In this document: piece after piece, positions 43,425 through 53,771 of the stretch | How positions within the stretch are numbered: position 1 is the stretch's first letter | How the letters are laid out: every line of letters starts with the position of its first letter | Origin: Ypsolopha sequella | Taxonomy: Eukaryota > Arthropoda > Insecta > Lepidoptera > Ypsolophidae | Assembly: GCA_934047225.1 (NCBI GenBank) | Contig: OW204000.1 | Coordinates: forward strand, 10,744,001-10,808,000 | DNA: 64,000 bases | Direction of reading: 5' to 3' | The notes under the pieces: model-generated | What the model saw: the letters and a program-made list of their open reading frames with translations, nothing else | Told to the model about the DNA's origin: nothing | Database searches by the model: none | Position numbers and translations under genes: made by a program

Positions 43425-43993
43425 AAAAAATGAAAATGAAAAAATGAAAATATATTTAATTAACTTACACGAATTTTTACAATACATGCGTATAAAACAG
43501 TGGTCCCCACGCTAAGCCTAACTTGTCCTGCGGGGACCGTGACAATATGGTTTACTAAAAGATAATTTCGTTTACTAACATGCATTTAACAAATAATGAA
43601 AACTTAATTGTAACTTAAATAAAGTTATTATAAATTACAAAATGTGATATATATATATATATATATTATTCAATAGGTTTACATAAAAACACAAGAAAAA
43701 AAAAATATATATTAAAAACTAATACTATTAGCTACAGAATCATACACGGAAATTATTATTCTAAGATGTTAAGCCACAGGTATTATTATTTTCTCGGTAG
43801 AGTCGTAATCCAGCTTAGATAACCAGTTTGTTACACGAGTTTTGGCTTCACGAACGGAGATATCATGTATTTGACACAGGCTGTCCGTTCTTTTATATAT
43901 GTACGGGAACGAAAATGTCGAAAAACGGCGAGCAAATGTGGTATTTATGGCAGGGAGTTTAACAATAAAATTTCTCTTCGCCAACTGCAAGTC
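43425..43993 (-). pseudogene. LINE ORF2 C-terminus with 3' UTR and (TTTTCA)n tail
   Basis: On the minus strand the frame (43769-43990) reads KRNFIVKLPAINTTFARRFS, then TFSFPYIYK and TRVTNWLSKLDYDSTEKIII, a plausible LINE ORF2 C-terminus. The 3' UTR holds GGTCCCCAC…CGGGGACC, a short stem (43501-43540), and a (TA)n run (43651-43669). The end is a TTTTCATTTTTTCATTTTCA tail at 43425-43452. The rest of the LINE is missing. Confidence 0.65.
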
Positions 43994-44095
43994 ATACTCA
44001 GGGGAATTTAAAACAAGTAGTTAGTACTAGTCAGTCGTCAGTAGTCAGTAGTTACATAGCTAGTGGATTGTCTGTTGGTTCATTTGCACCCAAAG

Positions 44096-44262
44096 TACGG
44101 TGGCTGTACGGCGATAGGGCTCACCACCCATCACGTTTGGGATGTAATTATTGTCGGAGAAATACGGTTGTATTCCGTACATCAGTGACTTTTATTTCAC
44201 AGTTCATACGTTGAAACACCTCTGACACCCCTTCGGGAATTGATGTCGTGACGATATGTTAC
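44096..44262 (+). mobile_element. SINE fragment, same family as 47577-47905
   Basis: GGCGATAGGGCTCACCACCC, ATCACGTTTGGGATGTAATT and the end GGGAATTGATGTCGTGACGA match the body and 3' end of the full copy. The tRNA-like head is missing and the body is diverged. Confidence 0.75.
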
Positions 44263-44682
44263 GAATGATCGAACAAACGATTACTGCACTCTCTAGGTCT
44301 TCTTTTGTTTTCTCCATCTTCTCTTCTCTCCAACTTGTTGGTGCTAAATTCATTATTATATTCTTTTATATGAAATATATTAAAAGTTTCGGCGAACTTA
44401 TGATAGCGTGTGTCCAAATTTACCTGAGATAACTCAAATCCCTCGGATTCTGGGACTAATGATGATTATAATAATGATCTCATTTCCATAGCTAATGTTG
44501 CAGCGCCGTTCTAGTCCCCATAATTTGGGAATATTTAATATGTTTAGGTAAATTAACGATATCGCCTCAATTTCTTAGGAAATAAAAGTGTATCGTTATT
44601 AGGGTTCTGTACCCAAAGGGCAAAACGTAGCCCTGTTAATGTCACTCGGCTGTGACAGCAGCAGTCCTGTCCGTCCGTAGGT

Positions 44683-44795
44683 AGTGCTACAAGGATCTGA
44701 TGGCGTGTGGATGACAGTGATAGGGGAGTATGGTGGCGGTGTTAGTTCCGATTTTGGACATAACCAAACCACGCGCTATAAGATTATTATAGTCC
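44683..44795. repeat. Fragment of the 16.4-17.7 kb composite element
   Basis: GTGCTACAAGGATCTGATGG, TGTGGATGACAGTGATAGGG and AGTTCCGATTTTGGACATAA match, in reverse orientation, the right sub-terminal region at 17545-17735. Confidence 0.7.
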
Positions 44796-44799
44796 TGTA

Positions 44800-45725
44800 T
44801 GTCACGGTCTCTATCTCATAGACGGAATAAGTTACAGACCTGAAAATTTCTTATTTTTTGTAAAATGTTTGTCAAAACCAAATATTATAAAAAAATGCCA
44901 TTAAATTTTATTTTTCAGGGAATACATGAAAAAGAAGACGAAATAGTTTATTTTTCTTTCTTTCTTCTTTTCTTGGTGTCATTATCTAGAGCTCATTGAG
45001 TATAAATATATTTTTATTATTTCTTATATTCAAAAATAAAGAAATGAGGGCCATCAAAGTTGAAAGTTTTAGAGCATTTTTAGCACGGGATCTATCTCAC
45101 AAATTAAACTAGTTAGGAGTTTGTAATTTCTGTATTATATTCTCTTTTTAAACAAAAAATATTACTGAAGTTTAATGAAATTTAATTATGGAATGAGTAA
45201 TTAATAACCGACTGAATTTAGCAGTTTTATTTCATACGTTTTGTCGGTAAGCAATTGTAACTTCTGTTAAAATTTTATTAATGTCTACCAACTTATTAGA
45301 ATGTTACAGAACCCTCAGAGTGCAAGATCTACTGGCACATGACCGGTTTTTTTGAGTTAACGATATGTAATTGGTAAGGTGTCGTTGATTACAGTCAACT
45401 ATAAATTGAACTTCAATAAATAATATTATTACTAATACTAATAACATCCAGAACAGACATTTTGATATATTGATGGCCTCGTTAAAATATAATTGTTCAA
45501 ATAGGTCAATCAACTCATCAAATTGTAGGTTTGCTTACCTAGTTTAATTTTTACGATCGACGTATGATATTTTTGTAGACCGTGTATGTGTGTAGGTGAT
45601 ATATATATTTATCTTGTATTAAATTATTGGCGAACGTGCTGAAATATGTATGGTTGGCAAATATAGTTACCATTTTCGATATTTCATCATGAACAATTAT
45701 TTTGTTAAAATTCGTTTAGATTGAA
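44800..45725. other. No gene seen
   Basis: AT-rich, without supported frames or repeats. A 69-codon minus-strand frame (45304-45513) is hydrophobic but has no splice or family support. Confidence 0.4.
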
Positions 45726-46160
45726 TTATGTTAAGGTGTGTTAATTCGAAGACCATTTCGGGATTTTGGTTAAGAAGCCGTATTTTAGAAGATGTGGTCC
45801 AAAGAACCTCATGATGATGAATATTTTTACGAAAAAGCTACAACTTCCATTTGTCTTCGTGTGACGTGACTTGAGAAATGGCTGTTTAGAAATGTGTCCT
45901 CTGCTATCAAGATAAATTTATAAAAATTTGCTTCCGACTGATTTGACAGACGGATGACAGCTCAGTAGACTGACAGAGACAGACCACTTTTTTTATAAAC
46001 AATCACATATCACTATCAATATAATGTCTAAAATTCTAAAGTGACGTCATATCCGACAATTCTTAAAAAATCATACAAAAATAATGGTTAGTTTATATAT
46101 CAAAATAATGAAAAATACGTGCTAAAATGGCGCAAATTCCCTGTTATTTTTTTTAATTGT
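45726..46160 (+). repeat. Dispersed repeat family X, copy 2
   Basis: Starts TTATGTTAAGGTGTGTTAAT, as does copy 3 at 52212, and aligns through GAATATTTTTACGAAAAAGC and AATTTGCTTCCGACTGATTT to its A/T-rich end. No terminal repeats or ORF. Confidence 0.8.
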
Positions 46161-46541
46161 TTAGAAAGTAGGCTATGGGAATGGTTCACTTAGAACACTG
46201 TGTGGGTTTGTGGCCTTTCGGATAATTCAGGAGCATAGGTATTACCCTCCTTCTGATGTGGTTAAGATGGCGCTTTCGATTGAGAATGTATCATGGATTT
46301 TATAGAAAGCGCAAGGAAATACGAAGAGTGCCGAAGATATCATAGCGCAATATTTAATTACTACTAGAATTCTGGCCTCGAGATCAACTAATTTCATCTT
46401 GGTTTAGATAAAAACTTGTTGTAATTAATACATTGTTTTGAGACTGTGGAAATATATCAATAACTCAAGGAGCTGTGCAAATCCCAACTGAACATGAATT
46501 TTGAGGAGCGCGACGAGGTCATCACAAGTAATACACAGTAA

Positions 46542-46929
46542 GGACCAATTTCACCGATCGCTTTGAAAACCGAGTTTAATAAAACTTAGTTTAGCTAAGA
46601 CCGAGTTTAAATGGTCAACTTAATCTCAGTTTAGTCAGATTTCACCACTACATTTCGAAAACATTTACCTAAACTCGGTTTAAGTTGCAATCACAATGGG
46701 TTGATAGATGTTTTATGGCTCAAGTCGCTGATTTGGGTCGCTCAGGTGGTAAAAATCGCTATCTCGGTTTAAGAGCTTAACCGGCCAATATCGGGCGTTC
46801 AGATTTTAAACTCCGTTTAGCTTAAACTGCGTTCAGTTCATGTAAGTGAAATGCTTTAAACTCAGTTAAGTGTCTAAACTGAGTTCAACTTGAACTAAAC
46901 GAGTTTAGTTACAGTGGTGAAATCCGCCC
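46542..46929. mobile_element. PIF/Harbinger-like miniature element (388 bp)
   Basis: The ends GGACCAATTTCACC and GGTGAAATCCGCCC form a terminal inverted repeat flanked by the 3-bp duplication TAA (46539-46541, 46930-46932). Many internal AAACTCGGTTTAA/AAACTGAGTTTA motifs occur in both orientations. The 3-bp TAA target and GGGCGGATTTCACC-like end fit PIF/Harbinger (Tourist-like). Confidence 0.8.
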
Positions 46930-46934
46930 TAAGA

Positions 46935-47576
46935 GATAATGGCCGTCAAAAGTTGGATCACCTGTAAACGTGCTGTCGTGGTACTGGAGCGTTCCGTAGA
47001 ACGAACGACGAACCATATCACGTATCTAACCCGCTGTATAGACACGACTGCAAACAAAAAACCGAAATTACCTCAGAAAACGACATCTGTAATTTTTGAT
47101 AATTACGAATAAGTGGCGGTCGAAAATTAACCGATGGGGCTCCTTCCAGCGTGGGATGTAGACACACATATATAATTGTTTCTTATTAAAATCAACGTTA
47201 ATCTTTTTTCGGTCCAGATTCCTTCGGCCGCTCCATCGCATTATGTTTAAGAATCGACAGCTATAATTTGTGTTCAATCAAGATTTAATTGTTTTAATGA
47301 GGCTACATGCGTGAATGGCCGGCCCAATTACTGTTTATTTTTAATCGCCTCAAGTGGTTTTTATGTTAGCAACCAAGCACGCACGGCCTCCAGCCATCAT
47401 TTTCATTATTTTAATAATGTAAACTTCCAATAATAATTTACAGTGATTCGGGGTTAAAACACGTTAAGAGATATTTATGAATATTTCAAGCTTTTGAACG
47501 TTGTTAGCTGTGTAATTTGGTGATCTATATGATTTTTGGGGTCTTCCAACCAAAAATCAGAAATTGTAAGAAAAAA
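46935..47576. other. No gene seen
   Basis: Unique-looking sequence with a conserved-looking patch (47280-47400) but no coding evidence. Confidence 0.4.
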
Positions 47577-47905
47577 GCAGCGGTAGCTCAGGGGTAAAAC
47601 GCTGGCTTCTCAATGTTGAGATCCAGGTTCGATCCCCGGTTTATAAGACATAAATTAAGTATGTAAATTAAGTATACTTACCACTTGCTGAACGGTGAAG
47701 GAAACCTGCACGCCCTAAATAGCGTGTATTTGTGCCCGAAGAACGGCGATAGGGGTCACCACTCATCACGTTGGGACGTCATAATCGTCGGTGAAACGCG
47801 GGTGTACCGAGTGTGGACTGTGACTTGCATTTATTTCACAGTTCACACTCGAAATACTTCTGACATCCCCTCGGGGATTCATGTCGTGACGATATATTTT
47901 ATTTA
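47577..47905 (+). mobile_element. tRNA-derived SINE, full-length copy
   Basis: The head GCGGTAGCTCAGGGGTAAAA and B box CCAGGTTCGATCCCCGGT give a recognisable tRNA-like 5' part, with a loop around CTTCTCA. The body carries GAACGGTGAAGGAAACCTGC, CCATCACGTTGGGACGT-like sequence and GTGAAACGCGGGTGTACCGA. The 3' part ends GGGGATTCATGTCGTGACGA. Three partial copies lie at 8555-8668 (minus), 44096-44262 (plus) and 50077-50183 (minus). Confidence 0.8.
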
Positions 47906-47990
47906 TTATATACATATATTTTTAAACTTGTAAGAAAAATTCAAAAAGTACTAAACAGTTTCTAATTTTACAAAAAATATCTAGTGTTGT

Positions 47991-48091
47991 ATTCCCGGCC
48001 TTCATGTCCTCGGCTCATAGCACTCGCGACCTCTACAATAAACCCGTCACTTGGTGACGTTGAGGTCGCAGGCTTGGCCGAGGCCAGGAAT
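47991..48091. repeat. Imperfect hairpin ATTCCCGGCC…GGCCAGGAAT
   Basis: ATTCCCGGCCTTC and CCTCGGCTCATAGCACTCGC pair loosely with CGCAGGCTTGGCCGAGGCCA and GGAAT; GCGACCTCTAC/TTGAGGTCGC forms an inner pair. The position 3' of the exon at 48160-48518 would put it in or near that gene's 3' flank. Function unknown. Confidence 0.55.
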
Positions 48092-48159
48092 GCTCACCAA
48101 ATTTAATTCCTCCAATCAATGCAAAATTGCAAAGGTTATGTGATGTGATGAGCCCTTGT

Positions 48160-48518
48160 TCAAACAAAGTTTCTTGAAACTTTTTCCAACACCGCTGACA
48201 GGGCTCGTTTCTTAGCCACTAGCATACCAGAGTCGGGGTACTGGATGAATACGGTGCCTTCACCATTCAGCCAAACCAATTCAGTGCCGGCCGTCCCGCG
48301 CGTCACGCTGATCTGAACGATATCATCCGCCGGGCCCTTGCCAGCAGTAACGTCCCAGCTCTCAGAACCGAACGGGCTCTCTTGGGACGATGGCAACAGG
48401 CCCGACGGGATGACTTTGATGCCGTGGTCGTTGGTGTGGGATGCGATTTGTGTTGATACACTGGCCCCATCCCACTTACCGATGACCTGCTCCAAGGCGG
48501 GCGCCGCGGCCGGAGGAG
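48160..48518 (-). CDS. Terminal coding exon of an unrecognised host gene
   Basis: This is the best host-gene candidate. On the minus strand a clean acceptor (GCTTCTTTTTTCAG, AG at 48519-48520) opens a frame that stays open for 118 codons to a stop at 48160-48162. The residues begin [17 protein letters not shown], a Pro/Ala-rich linker. Then come [59 protein letters not shown], and finally [17 protein letters not shown]. Composition and GC content are higher than in the flanks and protein-like. No cysteine and no transmembrane segment are seen. The exon begins with two bases of a split codon. I do not recognise the domain. Earlier exons would lie at higher coordinates and were not identified. 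Confidence 0.6.
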
Positions 48519-48567
48519 CTGAAAAAAGAAGCAGCGCAGATATGTAGCTCTAGGTATGTACTATATG

Positions 48568-48905
48568 TTTGCGCCCTTCGGCGTTGAGACATTTGGACCG
48601 TGAGTACACATTCTTTGTATAAAGATTTTTCGAAACACCTGGTCGATGCCTCCGAGGACCCTCGGGCTGGGTCTAACCTCGGCCAGAGAATCAGTCTGGC
48701 CATACGAGTACAACGGGGTAACGCTACCAGTCTGCTGTGTCTCTCCCGCACGACGGTAGCGACCTTGACATTTTTTTTTCATTTAGTTTCATTTATAATA
48801 TATATATTTTTAGTTCTTTAGTTTTTAGTATTTATAGGATCATTTAGTTTAAATGTTTGGTTATTTTGTTATATAATTAGTTAGTGTTTAAATAAAGAAA
48901 CCCAT
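48568..48905 (+). pseudogene. LINE ORF2 C-terminal fragment with 3' UTR, copy 3 of 3
   Basis: The frame reads PFGVETFGP, LYKDFSKHLVDASEDPRAGS, NLGQRISLAI and QRGNATSLL, as in copies at 9786 and 39565, with an in-frame stop after FGP and a small duplication in RVQ. It is followed by a T-rich 3' UTR and AATAAAG near 48890. It lies in the presumed intron upstream of the exon at 48160-48518, in opposite orientation. Confidence 0.75.
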
Positions 48906-48954
48906 AGTTTCTCAAATTCGGTAACACATTTTTTAAAATGTGTCAATTAAAAAA

Positions 48955-49380
48955 AAAAATACATTAGGTCTTTACATATGAAATTGCTGTTTTCTATAGA
49001 GAATTTGAAGGAAACTCAATTTTTAAGTACTAAAATTTTTGCATTTTTTTAGGAGTGACAAATCCAAATTATGTAATTTCTTTTGTGTATGAATGAAACA
49101 ACATTAAGCTGACAACAAGTTTAATTTAATTTTTGAAAAGTGTCAGCTGTAAAAAGTTATTGCGAATCTTAGCATGGAAATGGATGGCATTTAGTACAAA
49201 CTGTTTTTGAGGATTTAATTTTTATAATCAAACTGAAACTAAAAAGAAAATTTAATACGTAGATGTAAAACCTTGAAATCAACTTTCAAACAAAAAACAA
49301 ATAATTGAAATAGATATTGAGTTACAGAAATTATGAACTCATGAATCTGTAAGAAAATTTCAGCAATTTCATATTATTTC
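48955..49380 (+). repeat. Dispersed ~410-bp repeat, copy 1
   Basis: Reverse complement of 59500-59905. Shared blocks include AGAGAATTTGAAGGAAACTC, TGACAAATCCAAATTATGTA, AAAAGTGTCAGCTGTAAAAA, TACGTAGATGTAAAACCTTG and TGAAATCAACTTTCAAACAA. No ORF or terminal repeats. Confidence 0.9.
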
Positions 49381-50076
49381 TGTCGCCGGTAAATTGTCAA
49401 AGCCATGAAATAAAAATTTCACTAACGACATATCTAACAAACTGCTCCATAGACTACCGTTTTACCCTCAGAACATTTAAATAGTTAGAAAGGCCTTGGA
49501 GCTGTATGCGTACCAGAACCTTTGTCGCCTCACACCCACAGGCACACACCTTGTCGTAATTGAAATACTATCAAAACTTTAATCCAAGTGGTTGTTCTTT
49601 CTACGCACAACAAATGACTTATATCGAAAACTTATCAAATGAATAAACTACCGTATCTCTGTGTAAAACGGTGTATTTTTCAAACAAACGATTTTATTGA
49701 CGACTTTTTAGTTTTGCTACCATGTGACCATTATAAACCTACCGGCTTTAGGTGGTTGATAACTTGACCGGAGCGGTATTGCGAACTTAATATTAAACAC
49801 AGTCTGATTATATGACGTGATGATTTATTGCTAGGGATGGGAACAGATGTATTTTCTTAACGTGAAACTTCGACTAACTTTTTTTATAATCAATCGAGGA
49901 ACCAATTTGCTCTGAGACAATTTGTGTGTTGTTTTTTTTTCTATTTTTATTATCTTGTTTTACACATTTTAGAAAAATTGTTTTAACGTGTATTAGGTGT
50001 ATATAAGGTGATTTAATTGATATAGCCAAATTCATACTTAAAACTTTGTAAGTGATCAGTAATAATGATAATATAT
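49381..50076. other. No gene seen
   Basis: Unique-looking AT-rich DNA without supported frames or repeats. Confidence 0.4.
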
Positions 50077-50183
50077 GGTCACGACATGAATCCCCGAGGG
50101 GGTATCAGAGGTATTCCGAGTGTGAACTGTGAAATTCAAGTTACAGTCCACACTCGGTACAACCGCGTTTCACCGACGAATAT
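50077..50183 (-). mobile_element. SINE fragment, same family as 47577-47905
   Basis: On the minus strand it reads GTGAAACGCGGTTGTACCGA, GTGTGGACTGTAACTTGAAT and CCCCTCGGGGATTCATGTCG, matching the 3' half of the full SINE. Confidence 0.8.
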
Positions 50184-50340
50184 ATTAAGATTTAACGTAT
50201 TTTAAAGTATATTATGGTAGCTTCAAAATAATTGGATTTTTCATAAACACTCTTATGGAAAATCCCATTTCAAAGGAGAATTGGCGTTTTGGTCCATACC
50301 ACCAATACACTTGTGTTAGGTGACATAAATAGGTGTTATA

Positions 50341-51443
50341 ATAACATTCGAGAAACCGTTAACAGTTACTCCAAAATCGATCGGGTAACTGTACAATCAA
50401 GGAGAAAAGTTTTCATATAAAATGTATGAGAAAATATTTAAAACCGTACAAGTGTGTGTTTATTTACTCTACGGTGTAATTCTAAGCTATGCATAAGTAT
50501 AAATACTTATTTTTCAATATCTATCATATATTTGTACAGTCGAGAACAAAAGTTTTCGGGTGAAATGTATGAAAAAACATTTGAAAGTGTAAAAGTGTAA
50601 TTTTATTTACTCTACAACGTAATTCTAAGCTATGCATATGTATGTCTAAAAAGTGTATAAGTGTCTGTTTATTTACTCTATATGGTAATTCTAAGCTATG
50701 CATATGATTAAATACTTATTTATCAACATATAAGAGGCATCTGCACAGTGTTGACTGTCTTCCTTGGAAGTGTGGGTTTATTTACTCTTCAGTGTAATTC
50801 CAAGCTCTTTTTTTCTATATATTTTGTAAAAACCTTTAGTATATTATACCAACTCTGATACTGTAACTACTGTAAATATATATTCAAGATATGCATGCAT
50901 AGCTTAGAATTACCCTGTTGGATAATTAAACACACATTTATATACTTTTAAATATTTTAGCAAAATCTTTATTCCGCGACTATACAGATTCCCTATATCT
51001 TGATAAATAATCAATTGGACATGTGCATAGCTTAGAATTACCCTATAGATTAATTAATCACACACTCATACATTTTTAAATATTTTATCCCAAAGCTTTT
51101 GACCTCGTTTGTACATTTTACCCTATATATTTTGATAAATGTTTTCAGACATACATATACGTAGCTTAGAATTACATTGTAGAGTAATTAAAACACGCTT
51201 TAACACTTTTTTTTTTTCCATACATTTCACACGAATACTTTTGTTCTCGACTGTACAAATATCTCATGTATTTTGAAAAATATGTATTTATGCATAGCCA
51301 AGAATTACACCGTAGAGGAAATAAACGCACACTTATTCACTTTTAAATATTTTCTCATACATCTTATATTAAAAAAAAATTCCTTGCTTGTACAGTTATC
51401 CGGTCGATTTTGGGGTAACTGACAACGGTTTCTCGAATGTTAT
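50341..51443. mobile_element. 1.1-kb palindromic element with eight AGCTATGCAT iterons
   Basis: The arms start ATAACATTCGAGAAACCGTT and end AACGGTTTCTCGAATGTTAT. The next ~35 bp (CAGTTACTCCAAAATCGATC, CGGGTAACTGTACAA) also pair with the right end. Inside, GTAATTCTAAGCTATGCATA-like iterons preceded by TTTATTTACTCTA occur about four times on the plus strand (near 50460-50495, 50605-50640, 50670-50700, 50780-50805). They occur four times in reverse orientation (near 50893-50930, 51022-51055, 51155-51190, 51292-51325). Spacing is mostly 70-140 bases. There is no coding capacity. Confidence 0.75.
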
Positions 51444-51704
51444 AAAAGTTTTATCTTAAATCTTAATTTAAGAATATCGCTCAAGGAATAAAAAACGTCT
51501 ATCGATTGTGTGACACCGCGATACGGCACAACACTAGCGAGCAAGTTTGACAAGTAGGGAGAGCATACATTACTTGTTTACTACATCTTAGCCAAAATTG
51601 TGAGCGTACATTGCCGGTAATGTATATTTTTGTTGTCACCATGAGTAAATTAGTTATTTATCTAAAATTCTCATATTATACAAAGTTTTTACAATTACAG
51701 GTGA

Positions 51705-51788
51705 ATGGAAATATCTCAATTTTTCCGGTTTGCTTTATTATTCGTGATTCTGCAAGTAATTATTGCACAAGACGGCATTTCTCTTTAG
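51705..51788 (+). CDS. Candidate start exon or small ORF with a signal-peptide-like N-terminus
   Basis: An acceptor-like TTTTTACAATTACAG (AG at 51699-51700) is followed four bases later by ATG. It opens MEISQFFRFALLFVILQVII, then AQDGISL and a TAG stop. The hydrophobic run after a short N-terminus is typical of a signal peptide, with a plausible cleavage near IIAQ. A donor-like GCCG|GTAATG at 51617 gives a possible 84-bp intron upstream, a common size in insects. Either the frame continues through an unseen donor, or it is a 27-residue peptide, or chance. The product is not identified. Confidence 0.3.
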   Translation: MEISQFFRFALLFVILQVIIAQDGISL

Positions 51789-51799
51789 ATTAGGCAGAG

Positions 51800-52205
51800 C
51801 TGTTCACAGAGTCACGGTTCGCGTGCGACTATGGGCAGCGATCGCGTGTTTCGGTTTAAGTATTGATGTTCAACAGTACTTGTGGCGCGCGTGACACGCC
51901 CACTTAGCCTTTCTATTTGATTTAAATGTTCTGTGGTTTTACCATTACAATGGTGACAGTGATGTAACTTTACTTAAAAAAAACACTGAAGGAGTACAAA
52001 AGTATAAAAACGTAAAACCAAATAAAACTGAAAGTTATTTATTCCCCACACCCTCTCACACATAAAAGCTTCGAAAGGGGAAGAGTGTCAATATGGCTTA
52101 GTTTTGTTAACTCCAACGTTTTTCACACTTTTTATTGTTGGAAGGTTTATAATACCTATACATATTATGATATGTAAGTACCTAAATATTTGTATCAATT
52201 TGCAT
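51800..52205. other. No gene seen
   Basis: A GC-rich patch (51805-51905) follows the small ORF above and could be untranslated exon or promoter sequence, but nothing proves it. The rest is AT-rich. Confidence 0.35.
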
Positions 52206-52211
52206 AGATTC

Positions 52212-52700
52212 ATTATGTTAAGGTGTGTTAATTCGAAAACCATTTCGAGATTTAGGTTTAACAAGCCGTACATTTTATGAATAAAATACATATAAAAGTA
52301 TGTATTTTAGAACTCATGGTCTAAAAAAACCTCATGATAATGAATATTTTTACGAAAAAGCTGCAACTTCCATTTGCTTTCGTATGATGTCACTTGAGAA
52401 ATGGCTGTTTAGAAATGTGTCCTTTGCTATCAAGATAAATTCATAATAATTTGCTTCCGACTGATTTGATACTCGTAGATGGATGACAGATGAGTAGAGA
52501 GACAGAGACAGAAAAACTTTTTTATAAGCAATCACACATCACAATCAATGTCTTAAATTCTCTACTGACATCGGACCATTCCTTGAAAAATCTTAAAAAG
52601 CAATGGTTAATTTATTTACCAAAATAATTAAAACTATATTCTAAAATGGCATATATTATCTGAAACAAAAAAAAATAAAAAATCTTTTAGAAATTAAGCT
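52212..52700 (+). repeat. Dispersed repeat family X, copy 3
   Basis: Aligns with 45726-46160 from TTATGTTAAGGTGTGTTAAT on. It has a ~40-bp insertion near 52270-52310 (ATAAAATACATATAAAAGTA) and a small insertion DNA stretch TACTCGTAGA near 52470. Confidence 0.8.
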
Positions 52701-53572
52701 TAGGGAATTTTGTTGTAGAAATTTTGGAAAGACAAAATGTAGTTTGTCAGTGTGTTAATGACATTGTAATTATGTTGATTATATAATATAAGACAACAGC
52801 AATAAACTTTAATGAGAATACAAAACCGACTTCAAATCCCAAAAAAAAAGCACATCAGCCCTTTTTTTCTTCCCTAAACCATATGCCGAGAAAGATCTAA
52901 ATAATAAGTTCCAAATAGAGAAAAATCCAAATAGAAGTTAATGTGTTTTACAAAAAGAAGAAATCTGACAAATTTTCATTTCTTCATTTGATGCAATAAT
53001 AATCGATGTTATTTTTTTACCTTCTTTAACTACGAATGAATGAATGAATGAATGAATGAATTGACACTTTATTGTACACAAAAGACATATAAAGGAAACA
53101 GAGTATTGAAAACACAATTTTGTACAAAGGCGGACTTATCACTTGAAGCGATTTCTTCCAGCCAACCTTTGGGTGGTGAAGAAATAGTCACTAGAAAAGT
53201 AAAAATAGGGGGATAGACGTAATAGATAGAGTAAATTAAATGAAAAACAATAAAGTGTTAATACAAATAACCTAACAAATTAAACTTAATTTTAATAGAT
53301 ATCATAGACTTACATAAACAAATACACAAGAATATATTAATAAATACATCTATAATATATAATATATATATGTATATACATTTAAATATCAATATAATAA
53401 GGGTAAATAAGTGATGAGACTACCAACCTAATGAAACTTCATAGTGAGATCTGACTTTCCTCTTAAATATCGCCAAAGAAGACGACATACGAATCTCAGT
53501 AGGTAACTCGTTCCAAAGACACACAGCCTTGACCGCAAAAGAATTCCCATATGCAGTAGAAGTGTGCTTAGG

Positions 53573-53577
53573 GATAC
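53573..53577 (+). repeat. 5-bp target duplication GATAC (left)
   Basis: GATAC directly precedes the left LTR, and again directly follows the right LTR (55130-55134). Five bases is the usual copia target size. Confidence 0.85.
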
Positions 53578-53721
53578 TGTTGATAATACTCCTTGTTTAT
53601 GATTACATATTCAAATCTTTCTGACTTATGTCTTCTGTCTGTTTATTGAATATAGAAACTCACAACCGTAAACTGCGTTTTCTCTTTTAGATTTATTATA
53701 TTTATTCTATAGATCCTAATA
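53578..53721 (+). repeat. Left LTR (144 bp) of the copia derivative
   Basis: Starts TGTTGATAATACTCC and ends ATCCTAATA. It differs from the right LTR by a single base (CTATAGATCC versus CTATAAATCC). The length is short for a copia LTR. Confidence 0.92.
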
Positions 53722-53771
53722 GGTCATGGCCCAGGCAACAAAGGGCTCAAATACCACCATTGACAAATTAA

